A stretch of DNA of 64,000 bases from Straminergon stramineum (Eukaryota; Streptophyta; Bryopsida; Hypnales; Calliergonaceae): assembly GCA_963920665.1 (NCBI GenBank), contig OY987272.1, positions 17,303,001 to 17,367,000 of the forward strand, given 5' to 3'. The notes beneath the pieces are model-generated. The model did not search any database and was not told the origin of the DNA. It saw nothing but the letters and a program-made list of their open reading frames with translations. This document shows, piece by piece, positions 12,385 through 24,153 of the stretch (the first letter of the stretch is position 1; every line of letters begins with the position of its first letter). A program made the position numbers and the translations under genes.

Positions 12385-12737
12385 ATCATATACACAATGT
12401 CTCCCCAAAATAAAGCTACACTTGAAAAATTGTCATAACTAATTGAGAAATTAGCTAGATTCTTTGAACACATTTTGGACATAATGTAGTACATTTAAAT
12501 AGCACACTCGAATAAAATGATTATTCAAAAATTGGGAAATACTTTTTCTTTTGATAATTTAATAAAAAGTATAAAAATAATAAAAAATAAAAAAATTCCA
12601 AAAATCATTCTACACAAGTTTGTTATTTGAATGTGCTTCAACATGTCCAAAATTTCCTGGAAAAATCGAATTTCTCAATCAGTTATGACAATTTTTAAAG
12701 TAATCTACTACTTGTGGGAGCTATTGTATACATAATA
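12385..12737. mobile_element. Foldback (long-TIR) element, about 350 bp
   Basis: The left arm (about 12385-12545) and right arm (about 12590-12737) are imperfect inverse copies along their length. For example AATTGTCATAACTAATTGAG at 12430 mirrors CTCAATCAGTTATGACAATT at 12676, and the arms continue outward (tatacacaatg against cattgtatac-like sequence). The centre is A/T-only filler. It has no coding capacity. A relative occurs at about 36.4-38.05 kb. Family unknown. Confidence 0.65.
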
Positions 12738-13320
12738 TATATGCATGCAGGTTGCATTTCTTTTGGAATATTTCTTGTACACCCGATTTCAAGACGAGAT
12801 GGTTAGCCAATTTTGGTTGAAAAGTGGAAAGGGGCATACTTGGAAATGTTCATTTCCACAATTATGCCTTTCAAATGGTGATAACAGTCTTTCCCTTCAT
12901 ATTGCAGACATTGTAAGGGAAGCAGAAGGGCAACAACAATTTAGTCAAATTGGGTGATGGATAGATGCATTTACAAGATTGTGGAGGTGATAACTTTGTA
13001 AGGTGACAAATTTCGGTAAAGTTTATTTCATTTTATCCTCTTTCTTTGGTAGTCTTTTGATGTTATCAAAATCTTGTCCTCATATCAATCATATGGATAT
13101 CAGATTGGATAAGTCTCCCTCACCTTTCAAAACTTATAAGTAATCCATCTTGCCTCCAAAATGTGCATAACCACCACTTGCATTTTGCTTCATAAGCATT
13201 TGCCACTAACTTATACAAAACCTAATTATTCTTTCTTGCATTCTCATGGTGCCACAAGGCTTATTGAGACAAAATTACAAGTGAATTTAGTCGACTTCTA
13301 AACTGAATCTTCGCAACATA

Positions 13321-13759
13321 CAAGATAATGCCGAGTATCCTGGATTCGAATCAGCCGTCGGGGGTCAAGTTCCAGAAGACAACCCTAAATGGCGAATGCA
13401 TGGAGCTGCTAAAGCCATTCCCGGTTGAGAGTATACTGCAATTTCCACCCTCACCACAAGCGCCCTGTTCTAAGTACATCTCATCCACATGTTGGACACA
13501 TACGCTTCAATTCCAAGAGATATTAAAAATGCTCTTCAGAGAGTGTTTCTCTACAATACAAGGCTTTCTGTTTCTATCTATTCACATGATTCTGGCAAAG
13601 CACTAGAGAATCCAGGAATCCAGGAGTGCAGGAGCGCTATTGCAGGTAAAAGTTGGGAACAACCGAAATCGCCGGGGACTCGAGCACTATATCGCTGGTG
13701 GACATCTCCGTACCCAACAATATGTACCTGTAATTGATACAATAATTGAGAACATCTAA
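13321..13759 (+). pseudogene. Unrecognised coding remnant in three blocks
   Basis: Three neighbouring plus-strand blocks look coding but lie in different frames. Block 1 (13321-13424) reads YPGFESAVGGQVPEDNPKW then RMHGAAKAIPG. Block 2 (about 13489-13645) contains TYASIPRDIKNALQRVFLYN and SVSIYSHDSGKALENPGIQE. Block 3 (13646-13759) contains GLEHYIAGGHLRTQQYVPVI and ends at TAA. Candidate splice signals exist (CCCG|GTTGAG after block 1, TGCAG before block 3), but block 2 runs into block 3 without an intron in a shifted frame. I do not recognise the family. It may be a decayed gene fragment or the 3' part of a gene with badly placed introns. Confidence 0.35.
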
Positions 13760-14068
13760 CAATTAGTATTTAAAATATAACTTCGCTTATGGTATCCAAA
13801 TAATGCATCCTTTAGTTCATGGAAATTCACCAAAAGAACATAAAGAAATTTGACTAGCTAGAAACTCTCGGAAAAGAAACTACGCTAATCGGTAAAAGTG
13901 GCAATTTTGGTTGTCCCTACCTTAATCAAAAGGTATGTTGGAGGTGCTTCGATACAAATAGCCCAATAAACCTACCTATCGGCTCCAAAACCGCACTGAA
14001 TCTCCTGCTCAAAATTGAATAATGCTACATGAGCTACTACTGACCATTCAACTCAAGCTTCCAAACTG

Positions 14069-14254
14069 CTAATTGGAAAGCAGAAGTTGCAGCCGGTCCC
14101 ATACTGGCCACTTGCAGCAGTCTGAAGATGGAGTCCACAATATGTGGGCATTGGGAGGGTCCAGGAGCTCGTCCTTGACGACCAGCAGAGCTAGACAGCA
14201 AACAAAGGCAGGGCCAGAAACAGTGCCAAACTCATGACAGAAAATAAATCCCAC
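14069..14254 (-). pseudogene. Relic of an LRR-protein N-terminal cap (LRRNT-like)
   Basis: The minus-strand frame contains ALLVVKDELLDPPNAHILW followed by SSDCCKWPVW. This resembles the N-cap of plant LRR receptor proteins (A-L-L-x-F-K ... DP ... W ... CC-W-x-G-V). The expected Gly-Val-x-Cys after the tryptophan is not maintained and no LRR repeats follow before the stop. Most likely a small fragment left from an LRR gene. The resemblance is short, so confidence is modest. Confidence 0.33.
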
Positions 14255-14910
14255 AATATATTTGCCCGGAGACCATGTGGTGCATAAATCCCACGTTCCA
14301 AACTCATCAGCAATTCACTCCACGTATGGTGTCTTAGAATGGGTGAAGAGATTGATTACTGAAGGTCTCCACATTCCTTAGTACAATAAATTGAAATTGA
14401 AGCTGAATGTAGACTAATCTTCTGAGTTCCAAATTCCAAGGGCACTGAAGACAGACAAAATTTCACATGTCACGCGTCAACTCAAAATGATGACTAAATG
14501 AAACTAGTACAAATGAACTTGAAACTAAGAACATTGTCCATTGATAGAGGCAACGAATGTAGAGAAATTACGTAAGAAAAAATCCAAAGCTGCCAGGTAA
14601 AGACGAGCAAAAAATTATTTGATGGAAGAACCAGTAAAGAAAGAATCTACTGGCCTCAGTGATGAGAGTACTGAAGGTAGGTCACAGACTTCGTTGTTTG
14701 CAATCAACAACCTCGTACCAGTTTTTGGAGCAATTCAGAGGTCTTTTTTTTAATATGCCCTTTACTGCGAGGGCGGTCATTGAGGTAACTCGATTTTGTC
14801 CCATGTCTTCCGATCCAAGTTATACAGAACGGCCCTCTCCTCATACCCCACACATTTGTAAACAATTGCATGCTCACCACAGATTTTACTCTGAGCACCG
14901 GGGGAACCTC

Positions 14911-15937
14911 TCAAAATCCAATCACACTAGTCACTGGGCATGCGATCAAACAGGAACGAAAGCTCCTCATCCTCGGTACTAATCTCCCACACCGTAAGAA
15001 CCAACCCGGGCTCCACTCCAAACACAAACCATCGGACTCGCCACATGCCAATGTGCCATACTCCCACACGACCTCTGGAACCCCAGGCTCCGGGCAGCAC
15101 TCGCACTCATCTCTCTCCAGTTCATAAAAGTGGAAACGATACGCTGGTACAATCTCATCTACAACCCTCATGTACAAAGGCTCGGAATGACGGAAGCACA
15201 AATCGGACGTCGTGTAGACATCCGCTGACGGCTCGGGCGTCCAAGCACCGCTATTCGAATCGTAAATCCAGCAGTGGACGACTTGATCGACAACAGTTAC
15301 CCTAAATCCATATGGAAATAGGGTCGTGTCCACCGTCATCCCAATCCTAGGGTCCCCGCAACTACCTTCTCCTTCTACCACAGGAAGCAGACACTCCTGC
15401 ACCAATGTCGGGTACACCCAAATGTCAGTGTTAGACCAACCACACGAATACAAGAATTACTGATCCAAATTCGGTCAAAAAATAACCATAATTTGAGAAA
15501 ACTCTCAATTGAAGAGAAGGCTAAATCAACACGCGGCCATTGATGTTCCGAGCACTGACCTCCGCCTCCGCAGGAAGAGGCGGCAAAGTATAAAACATGC
15601 GAGTATGAATATCGAAGACGCGGCTGCGCTTGCGGTCGGAGTCATCGAAGAGCAAGCCCGACGCTGCAAATCGCGATCGAGGCAGAGGCATAACACTCTA
15701 GGAGGAGCCTTCGGATGTCAAGAGGTCGAAACCCACTCTTCGACGAGTGACGACGAAGTAAGGGTTGGAGCAGATTGGAGGTTTGAAATTTTCTTCCAGA
15801 AATTGACGATCTGAAGCCAGGTGGTTCCATTCCTTGCAGACTTGGCGCAGGCGGAAGAAACTTGCCAGTGGTAGCTTGGCGTAAATCATCGAGAGGTCAA
15901 TGAAGCTTTGCAGCTCACCCAAGAGAGAGGCATCCAT
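14911..15937 (-). pseudogene. F-box protein gene, disrupted by stops and a frameshift
   Basis: Starting from ATG at 15937 the minus strand encodes MDASLLGELQSF, then an F-box: DLSMIYAKLPLASFFRLRQV followed by CKEWNHLASDRQFLEENF. The frame then meets TAG (15700-15698). It stays coding-like in the same frame (RSRFAASGLLFDDSDRKRSR, VFDIHTRMFYTLPPLP, the region where FBX/kelch-type F-box proteins have their gene-product repeats) until a second TAG (15523-15521). The C-terminal part (15453-14911; VTVVDQVVHCWIYDSNSGAW, then LERDECECCPEPGVPEVVWE) is in another frame. F-box proteins are SCF ubiquitin-ligase substrate adaptors. Two nonsense codons plus a frame change make this a likely pseudogene; unrecognised introns are the alternative. 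Confidence 0.68.
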
Positions 15938-15938
15938 G

Positions 15939-15965
15939 TCATCGCCATCGCCATCGCCATCGCGA
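15939..15965. repeat. CATCGC hexanucleotide repeat at the F-box gene start
   Basis: About four tandem units of catcgc (gcgatg on the coding strand) overlap the start region of the F-box gene. A degenerate second patch (cgtcgccatcgcg) lies about 30 bp away. Such repeats are slippage-prone and could move the start codon. Confidence 0.8.
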
Positions 15966-16163
15966 AATCGTGGTGTTGTGACCACAATCGGGTCGTCGCC
16001 GTCGCCATCGCGAAAGCGTGGTGGTGACCATAATCGTGGGTCGTAAACGGCAGCTGCAATGGAGCGGTTCTCTCAAGCGCAACGAGAGTGAAGACGCTTG
16101 CCAACTGGACTAATAAGCTATTGAGCATTGTTCCTATTATTCAATTGGCTAATTTTTGTATGT

Positions 16164-16191
16164 TGGGTTTAGGGTTTAGAGTTTAGGGTTT
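16164..16191. repeat. Interstitial telomere-like heptamers
   Basis: Reads gggtttagggtttagagttt then agggttttc, i.e. about three to four TTTAGGG-type units with one variant (plant telomere repeat TTTAGGG). It lies just upstream of the F-box gene start, where telobox motifs often sit in plant promoters. Confidence 0.7.
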
Positions 16192-17959
16192 TCTGTTGAG
16201 GAAAATTTAGATTTTCTTCATTTGCATTTTGGGGACACTAAATGAAGAAATCGTGAGTTTTTAAAGTGCTGTAAATAGGTTAACTTTTGAAGGACAGAGG
16301 TTGATTTTCAAGTGAAATTGTCAAAACTGACTACCATATTTTGGTACACTAACCCAAACTAGAAATTTAAACTTTTTTTTCTTAACTCCAAATATATAAA
16401 GTATCACTAGATTATTGGGGATATGTATAGGAAATAAAATTGGCCCATTTGACTAAGTGAATAGCAAGATTATTACATTTGAAGTTTGGAAGAAAAGTTT
16501 TTGTTTAATCTTGCTAGATAAGGACATCATTCAAACTTCAAACCCTTTAGGATTGAAATTTGTTCCCTACACAAAAACAAGGATTTACATTCCATTCATT
16601 AGTTTATCTTTTTAGGTATGCTCATACAAAATTTCACAAACAAGTAAAGGGTCTATCTTACTATAAATCACCATGCAATAAAATTAAAGGAGGTAAATAA
16701 ACTAACACCTTGCAATAATAAAGCTATTTCTTGATGATGTCTTATGCACCAAGGAGTTTTATTAAAAAAATCCAAATGATCAAAACATGGAGATAAATAT
16801 GTGGAATATATGAAAAAAAATAAAAATCTTTAGAATACAAAGGTTGCAAGATAATAGTGTTTGAAGTTAGAAGAAAAGGTTTGTTTGTTTTTCAAAATTG
16901 GCTAATGTATTGTACGGGGGGGGGGGCGGAATTTTGAGCTAAAATTTATTTATTTTAAAACTTTCATACTATATCAAACTACTTGCATGTATACTAAATT
17001 TTAGATGATGGGTTTAGCAAAAGGTGCCCCAATGGCCCAAATTATCCAAATTGCTAAAAACAATTCTAGTACCATAACTTTTCACCTTGGCATCATAATT
17101 TTTTCTTCTTGCAAAGGTGGGTAGTGTGTACACTTCATATCAAAATATAAATAACATCCATTTTAAATTGATACTATATGAACCTATCTAGACATTCAAT
17201 TATTCATCCAAAAAAAAAATTGTCCTTCAAGAATTGATCCAAAAGAGTCTCTAGGCTCTTATGAATAGACTAAGAATTCATTTTAGGCAAGTGTTTTCTA
17301 GGGATCCATTTTGAACTAGTTCACAATTAGATGCAATTATCTTATTCCTTGAAAAATGGAGTAAAAAGGTGATTTGAGAATGAGAAAATTTGAATTAACT
17401 TTTAAGAAGTTTTACATTTTAAACTTCCGATTGTTGCATGAAATTCACAAATAAATAAACAACTTTTTTCCAAAATCACCCTCAGAGAGATTCCATTTAT
17501 TATGGAATAGTTCATTTTGTGTGAGTTTCATGTTTGAAAGTTGAACAACTTAGAAGTGGATCATTCATACTTGTCTTTATGAAAACATATTATCAATGGT
17601 ATTTTTGCCTTTAGCTCCTAAGAGTCCTTGGTAGAGATAAAATTATAGATCTTAAACTTCTATTTATCTCAAGCAAAAGAAATGATGACTTATGAATAAT
17701 TAAGTCATAAAATCCTCATTTTTAAAGTATTTTTTATTACCACCCTTAGATAAAGTGAACTAGTTGGAATCTAGCACAAAACACACTGGACAAGTCACTA
17801 AAGAATAGTCAAAAAAATTGCTTTTACAATAGACTTGGATGTTCTTCATTTCTTTTATCTAACTCTTGCAAGAAGTTCTTCAATTCCTTTGCTATTTTAC
17901 TCAAAAGAAGCCAAAATTCTTCAAAAAACAAGATATAAAAAATAAAATTTTGGTCTCAT

Positions 17960-18037
17960 CACTAGTAGAAAATTGTACTACAATGAATAAAAGCTAAGTG
18001 ACATTTTTGATCACTGCAACACAATTTTCTACTAGTA
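17960..18037. mobile_element. CACTA-like mini-element, 78 bp, with 3-bp target duplication
   Basis: The left end is CACTAGTAGAAAATTGT and the right end ACAATTTTCTACTAGT: a 16-bp perfect inverted repeat. The trinucleotide cat flanks both sides (17957-17959 and 18038-18040), matching the 3-bp target-site duplication of CACTA transposons, whose ends begin CACTA. The last base is A rather than the expected G. Non-autonomous, with no coding content. Confidence 0.72.
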
Positions 18038-19175
18038 CATGCTTTTTGGGTAGTTTTGGAGAGTTTATATAGAGATTATTATTTGAACCAATACATCAAA
18101 TGTTCTTCTTACACTATCTAGTGATATAAAGATTCAAATTGGACTTTCTATAATATAATAAGTTTAAATAGTTTTTTCATATCATGCTTACTTCCTCTAT
18201 AAAGGGTTAAATTCCTAAACATGTTTTTGTCATTTTCATTATTTTTCTTCTCTTAAAGCATCTTTAGCCAAAGCTAATAACCATCTAACACTCAACAAAA
18301 TGGATGAGAAATATTTCAGAATAGTTTATTTTACATGGACACTCAAAAATACCACTACAACAATGAACAAAGTCTTGACAAATTCTTCATTGAAGGTTGT
18401 TGAGCTAAAGATACAAACCATGAAAAAGGATTTGGGGGACTATACAAGCCTCTTCAACATATACTTTGTCTTTTCTAGCTCTTCTCACTAATGCAATAGG
18501 TTGATGTTGTTGGAAAGCACCTAGAATCAATAAGGTAATTATTAAGTATACACATATAGTCATACAACTAATTAAAGTTTATAAAATTTCTTGTAAAATA
18601 TTTATGGCATGTAATAATTAAATGGCATGTAAATATTTATTATATTGATTTTCTATAACCAATTTTCATGATTTCAAAACTCAATTCTATGTATTCCTTA
18701 AAGCAAACACCAAACATTTATAATTAGATGACCAAACATCTACAATACTTCAATTTTTTGATTTAAATATTATTGAAAAATACTGAATTGTGTACTAGTT
18801 GATTTAGCTATATGGATATGATCGATGGATCACATTTTACAACTATTATTTAAGAGTCATCATTAATTTAATATTCTAAGTTTCGTTTTATAGTACATCT
18901 TCACAATTTCGAAAATCTGGACTAAGATCACCCACGGTCAGTTAGGGGTTAACTTAACCCGGCAACGTGTTGGTATGAATGCACCACAATATTTCCGATC
19001 AAACGTTAAATTCCACGCAGTCTAACGACATCATTTGGATGAGTGTCCAGTGGATGAATGAAAAATACCACGATTGGCAGCTCCAACAGGTCTCATCCAT
19101 CCATCCAAACGGCTACAAAGGTCAAAGTACAAAGGCCAGAAAAACGTGCGAAGTCCGACATGTCCGACGAGAAAC

Positions 19176-19302
19176 TGGCGCGAAACGCAGGCAAGCAGAC
19201 AGCTCACTCGTAAGACATCCAAAAGTCGGATGAGAAACCATATATCGTCGTCGTTCGACCCCCCCACGTCGTCTTTCCCGCCACATTCACCCCGTTCCCG
19301 CC
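19176..19302 (+). promoter_or_regulatory. E2F-type site cluster upstream of CDT1
   Basis: Three E2F-like motifs lie 380-510 bp upstream of the CDT1 start codon: TGGCGCGAAA (19176-19185, reverse of the canonical TTTCGCGCCA), TTTCCCGCC (19274-19282) and TTCCCGCC (19295-19302). CDT1 is an established E2F-RB target in plants and animals, so these probably give G1/S expression. The motifs are visible; regulation is inference. Confidence 0.7.
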
Positions 19303-19685
19303 ACACAAGTAGCGCCAACGGCCTCTTCCTCTCTCGCGCGCCACTCAATTCCTGCGCTTCCCGTTTGCTTGTTACCGTTCCGATTCTGCTCTGAATCCAA
19401 TCTCGGAGACCTCCATCGTCTGCATTTGCATTTGCATTTTTCAAGGGCTCTTTTGTGTGGCAGGTGTAGATCTTGAGAGTGTGAAGAACAGAGAGAATTG
19501 ATGACATTTAGACGATGTAGTCCAAGTATTCTGCGACATTGGGATTTGCTGCTGTGGTTGTCTTGTTAGCAGCTGTATGTTATTCGTGATTTGCGATTAG
19601 GGTTCTTGTTGTGGCTCATGGTGGTTTGAATCCCCGAACGGTGGTAGTAGGCTTCTGTGATCTGTGCTTTTTAGGGGTAGCAACG

Positions 19686-22600
19686 ATGTCTGATATACAC
19701 AGGAGTCTACAGAGGCGGAGCCTTCCTGCATCGGACGCCAGCAAAGGTGCTCGAGGGATGTTGGGCTTCAGGAGCAGGAAGCTTGATTTCTCCGAGCCAG
19801 CATCCGAAAGGAAAGGCGTGCTCGGTTCCCGCAAGCGTGAGAACGACACTTCCGAAGATGCTTATCGCAGTCCACGCAAGAAAGTTCCCGCCCAGCTGCC
19901 CGAGAGGTAAGAGTTCACTCTTTGTAGTCTTAGGTTCGCCAGTGATCTGTCTGTTATGTCGCATTGCAGGGCTAAGATTGGAATGTCTCTTGTGCAGGTA
20001 TGCGCTGTTGGAGTCTTTCTACGAAGGCGTAGAGACTGCCTTGAGCTTGCTCGGCATTCGCCAACAGCTCTGCACTTTCCAGGCGGTCTGTACCACAGTC
20101 GAGGCCACCACGAAGAGGTATAGTTTATGAATGATATGAGTTTGATGTAACGGTTTCTGGATTGACTTGAGTCTGATGTGCAATTGGAGGAATGATCCGA
20201 GTTTTGGCCGCATTGGCAATTGCAATTCTGTTCATACTCTTGCAATCTTTGTGCTGTCATCGCTCTTCCAGATCACCTGGTTTCTTTAGTTGATGGAAGA
20301 TGGTCAACCCTGATTCATTGCAGGCGCTTTCTTCAGAAGCATTTGGCGCAGATCAAGTACATTCTTCCCGAGGCCGTACACCTCGAATACGTCAATGTGT
20401 ATGACCCAGACACGCGCAACAAGAAATGGGAGCTGAAAGTTGCACTCCTGCCAATGCCCGCTGAAGCTGTGGAGCCACCAAGTGAACCCGGAAGCTCTAG
20501 CAAAAGACCTAAAATTGAGACAGTGCAACGGCGACGCGCGTTTCACGCCCGCTTGGTCAAATTCGCTTCTACGCATTCCGAGGTACGCATTTTGCTCACT
20601 CACTCCTGATGCCACTTCATCGCCAAGCTTCATCGGTACTGGAAACACCTTATCCTCGTCAAACTCATCGACAATTTGAGCTGATGTTTTGGCTTCTCCC
20701 AATTTCTGAATGCATACTTACATCTTAAGGACAGCTTCTGATAATAGAATTAAGCAAAGCACAGTATTGCGTGATCATTACAAAGTGTGAGAACGAGGGC
20801 ATTCCATTTTTCAGCACTTAAGAAATGTGAACTAGCTTTATGAAGTGGGATTGGTTTCACTTGTTGATGCCGTTGCTTTAATGCTCACGGAGCTTTACTT
20901 GTGTCCAGGATGATGATGTGCCGCAGCATCCAATGCCAGAGCGCGCTTTCAATAGAACCTCAGGTTCCAAAGGAATGACTGTGGCGACCACATGCATTCC
21001 AATGGAGATCATCACTACCAATCATCGGACGGCGGTTCCGGAGTCAGACAATGCGGCTGCTACGCACTTCTCCAAATCCTTCAAAACCGCGTTCACTTTG
21101 AAATCAGGGGAACTAGCCTCTGGAAATTCGAAGTTGGCAGAGAGATCTCCAATTTCTTCAGGATTGGCGGATACTATCCTTCCGATGCCCATTAACAGGA
21201 CACCTCACCGCGACATCCACACACTGGCTGAGAAGCCCCTGGGAACCCCCCATCTCGCGCCTTCCTTCAGACCCTTCTTTTCTGTGCAACGTAGCGTGTC
21301 AGAACAACGGGACGTAGCTAGTGGAAACCTCGACGATGATGTTCCTCTCGTCGACAACATGCCCGTCGCTTCTACAGTGCAGCTCACACCCATGAAACGT
21401 CGACATGCAGGTTTTGTAGAAGAGGAAGAAGAGGAGTCTGACATCAGGGAGCCCGTGGAGCTTCAGACACCGATTAAGATCATCAAAACCTATGGAACTC
21501 CAAAGCGAGCCTCTATGGAGAGTCCTAGCAAACAAACTCACTTCTCGCCTGCGTTCAAGCCTCACTTCAGCTCTCCAATGCACCCGCCAGCTTCACGTAA
21601 CATTCTGAGCACCCCTGTGAAAGCTTCTGTCTCCAAGGAAGTGCCAATCTCGTGGGATTTGAGGACACCCGGAAGGGTTGTGGAGGAGGAATGTGCAGGA
21701 CTAAAGACGCCCGTGAAGTCATCAACTCCAGCCCATTCCTTCAAGTCTCCTGCTCCAACGTCAAAGCATCAGTGCACTCCTTGCACGCCCCGGAACTCTG
21801 AAAGCTCGGTGTATGTTTCATCACAGGAGCCTGGGTCTGCTGGCCAGGGAAGTTGGCAATCACCTGCTGCAACACCTGTCAAGCCGGCCTCTTCCATCCG
21901 GTCGCTGAATTTCGCTTCACCGAAAAGAAGTGCCAAGGATTCGCAATGTCCCTGCTCGCCTGGCATGGACGTGCCTTCCACTCCGGGTATGCAAACCCCT
22001 ATGAATCCTTCGAGGTTCAGAAATAAGGTGGCGATGAAACACTCCAAGCTGAATCTGGGACCGTTGTTTGCTGAAACTAGCGAAGCCTACGCTGGTGACG
22101 AGACGCATGAATCTCTGAGTCACTCGTGCATTACTGAGAGGTCCTCGGTTTTAATGAGCTCTTCATCAGGGACGCCAGCGTTGAGGAAATCTTTGTCTTT
22201 CGCAAGTGAAGTGTCGGAGGAAGACAAGCAAATGATCCAGGGCCTGCCGGCTCACCTTGTGCATTCTGTAAGTCTATCATTAAGCTCTGTTCGTTTTTGA
22301 TGCTACCTTTCAATGTGCTCCACCTCCGTTCTCTGTTCTTTCATTGTTTAGACAACGCCATCATTTATTGCACACTGTTCCCGGGATTGTTAGGCGTGCT
22401 CATATGGTGGTTGCTTTTCTTTTTCCTGTAGGTGATGAAGGAGGAATTGAAAGTTGCTGAGGAGAAGAGCAAAGACGTTGTGGGGATTCGATACCGTCAA
22501 CAGATGATGGCGGGTCTCCCTCTTCTATTTAACCAGCTGCGCTTGATCTTCCAGTCAAGTAACAAGTCAGTGTTCCCATACCAGGAGCTTCTGTCGAAGG

Positions 22601-23102
22601 TAGTGTCCTCTAACACAGAAATGACTGATAAAACTGAAGTGGAAGAGCGCCTGAAGATGCTCTTGGAGTTGGCTCCTGAATGGATATCAGCAAAGAAGTC
22701 ACTTTCAGGAGACTTGCTTTACAGGTTGGTTTCCTCTCATTGCAGTAATGTTCTGTTTCGAGAATGCTGCTACCTCCAATCTATTGATCAAAGGCGCACT
22801 TAAAACCCATCTTAGTTTCTCGCGTTCATAAGATCCACTGTACAATTGAAGATTAGAATCTGGATCAGTTTTACATCAGGGTCTAAATTTGGTGTGGTCA
22901 CCTGACATTACATTTGAAATTTCTTATTTTAATTTTTATAGGTGATTTTGTGCTCCTACTCAGTCCGCCATTCGTTGGCAATATGTGTACGACTAAATGA
23001 TTACTGGCTTAAGTCATTAACTGACATTTTATATTACATTGCAGGGTTGACAAGAGAGTGGATGTTTTGAGCGTGCGCAAGAAATTGTGTGGAGCCCAAT
23101 AG
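19686..23102 (+). CDS. CDT1 DNA replication licensing factor, 6 exons
   Basis: CDT1 loads the MCM helicase onto origins with ORC and CDC6 in G1 nuclei. Exons: 19686-19906, 19998-20117, 20324-20582, 20909-22267, 22432-22724, 23045-23102; every junction is GT-AG and in phase, giving 769 residues. Exons 2-3 encode the central CDT1 fold (geminin-binding region in animals): YALLESFYEGVETALSLLGI, then FLQKHLAQIKYILPEAVHLE and RRAFHARLVKFAS. Exons 5-6 encode the C-terminal winged helix that contacts MCM: RYRQQMMAGLPLLFNQLRLI, VFPYQELLSKV and RVDVLSVRKKL. Exon 4 is a long disordered linker full of Ser/Thr-Pro sites (TPMKRR, GTPKR, STPVK, TPGR and others), consistent with CDK control. The first in-frame ATG was chosen; a 4-codon upstream ORF begins at 19619. 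E2F sites lie upstream. The gene appears intact. Confidence 0.93.
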
Positions 23103-24153
23103 CAAAATTCATAGCTCACGTGCTGTAGTTTACATTAGTCCTGTATTTTTTTTGTGAAACAGGTTGTACAATAGAGGGATTATTGTTTTAGCTAGACAAG
23201 TTTGGCCTCAAAACTTGTTGATTGTTTTTTTATAGAACAAATTTGACCTCAAATTTCCTGAGGAGCGGGCTTCATCATTGTATATGAATCTTTTATATGA
23301 CAGACAACTAGTCATGCAAATTTTTAATGAATTATAGCAAGTGTATTCCTGTCTTATCGTTGTATTGAACTGTGGAAACTGGGTGATGATCCTTTTATGT
23401 TTTGAATACGTAATCATGGAAGGTCTTCAACGGTATTAAGGAACAACCAAAGCACTTAAGCGTCTCACATTGTAGCTCGAACCACTGACGAGCCTCTTCA
23501 AAGTGCTGGTCAGAACTTACACTACTTAGTCTAGATTAGGGACCTGGCCTTCATTCTCGAGTGCTCATGAGATGTAGACAACCTTTTATCGGTACAGCTT
23601 TTAAGCAATTCCCCTAGAGATGTAACTAATTTTTTTAATATCTGAAAAGTAACAGTTTAGGGTTTATTTCATTACTAAACTGTTGAAATCTCCTACAGAG
23701 CACGGCAGTCTCTGAGTATTGTGACCTCAAAATTGGATTGACAGTAGTATCTTTGTAACTGTAGGCCAAATCAATTGTTTCAAATGCAGGAAATTTGAAA
23801 TGACCGACTGCTTTTAACAGATTGTGAAGCATCTAAATGCCAGGATTGTCTTGTCTCAAAAATTGCCAACAAAGTAGCAAACTAGCAACAGCATGTTGCA
23901 TGAGAAGTTGATATAATTAACAGACTAAGCTACTCGTTCGCAAATACGACTGTTTGAGTGTCTGTGCTCCGATAATCGTCAAACAGACAGTTAAGTTCTG
24001 CACTTCAGGACTGCCGATTTCAAAAAATTTGGCACTAATGTAGGCAAGATTCACTGCGCACGACCTCTCATCGGAGGAGTTCCGGAGGTCGTCTAACATT
24101 GTTTCATTTCCACGTAGTTGCTGATTGATGTAGTGGATCAACCTGAACATATC
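23103..24153. other. Convergent 3' region between CDT1 and the B3 gene
   Basis: About 1 kb of spacer containing the 3' ends of two convergent genes. Short open frames here show no family motifs. A minus-strand patch at about 24040-24110 has mildly coding composition but no recognisable product. Confidence 0.45.

Larger units (their letters stand above)
10161..13320. other. AT-rich spacer with repeats
   Basis: More than 3 kb of AT-rich DNA without recognisable genes. Short open frames lack family motifs and have the same composition as the spacer. It contains a 90-bp tandem duplication and a 350-bp foldback element, listed separately. Confidence 0.5.
16130..19160. other. AT-rich spacer between the F-box gene and CDT1
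   Basis: No gene recognised. It contains telomere-like heptamers at 16164-16191, an 11-base G run at 16916-16926, one CACTA-like mini-element at 17960-18037 and short spurious frames. Composition turns GC-richer after about 19.0 kb, into the CDT1 promoter. Confidence 0.5.

Noticed and set aside
14940..15305. Plus-strand 121-codon open frame, rich in Ser, Thr, Arg and His
   Set aside because: It is the antisense shadow of the F-box C-terminal coding region and has no family motif.
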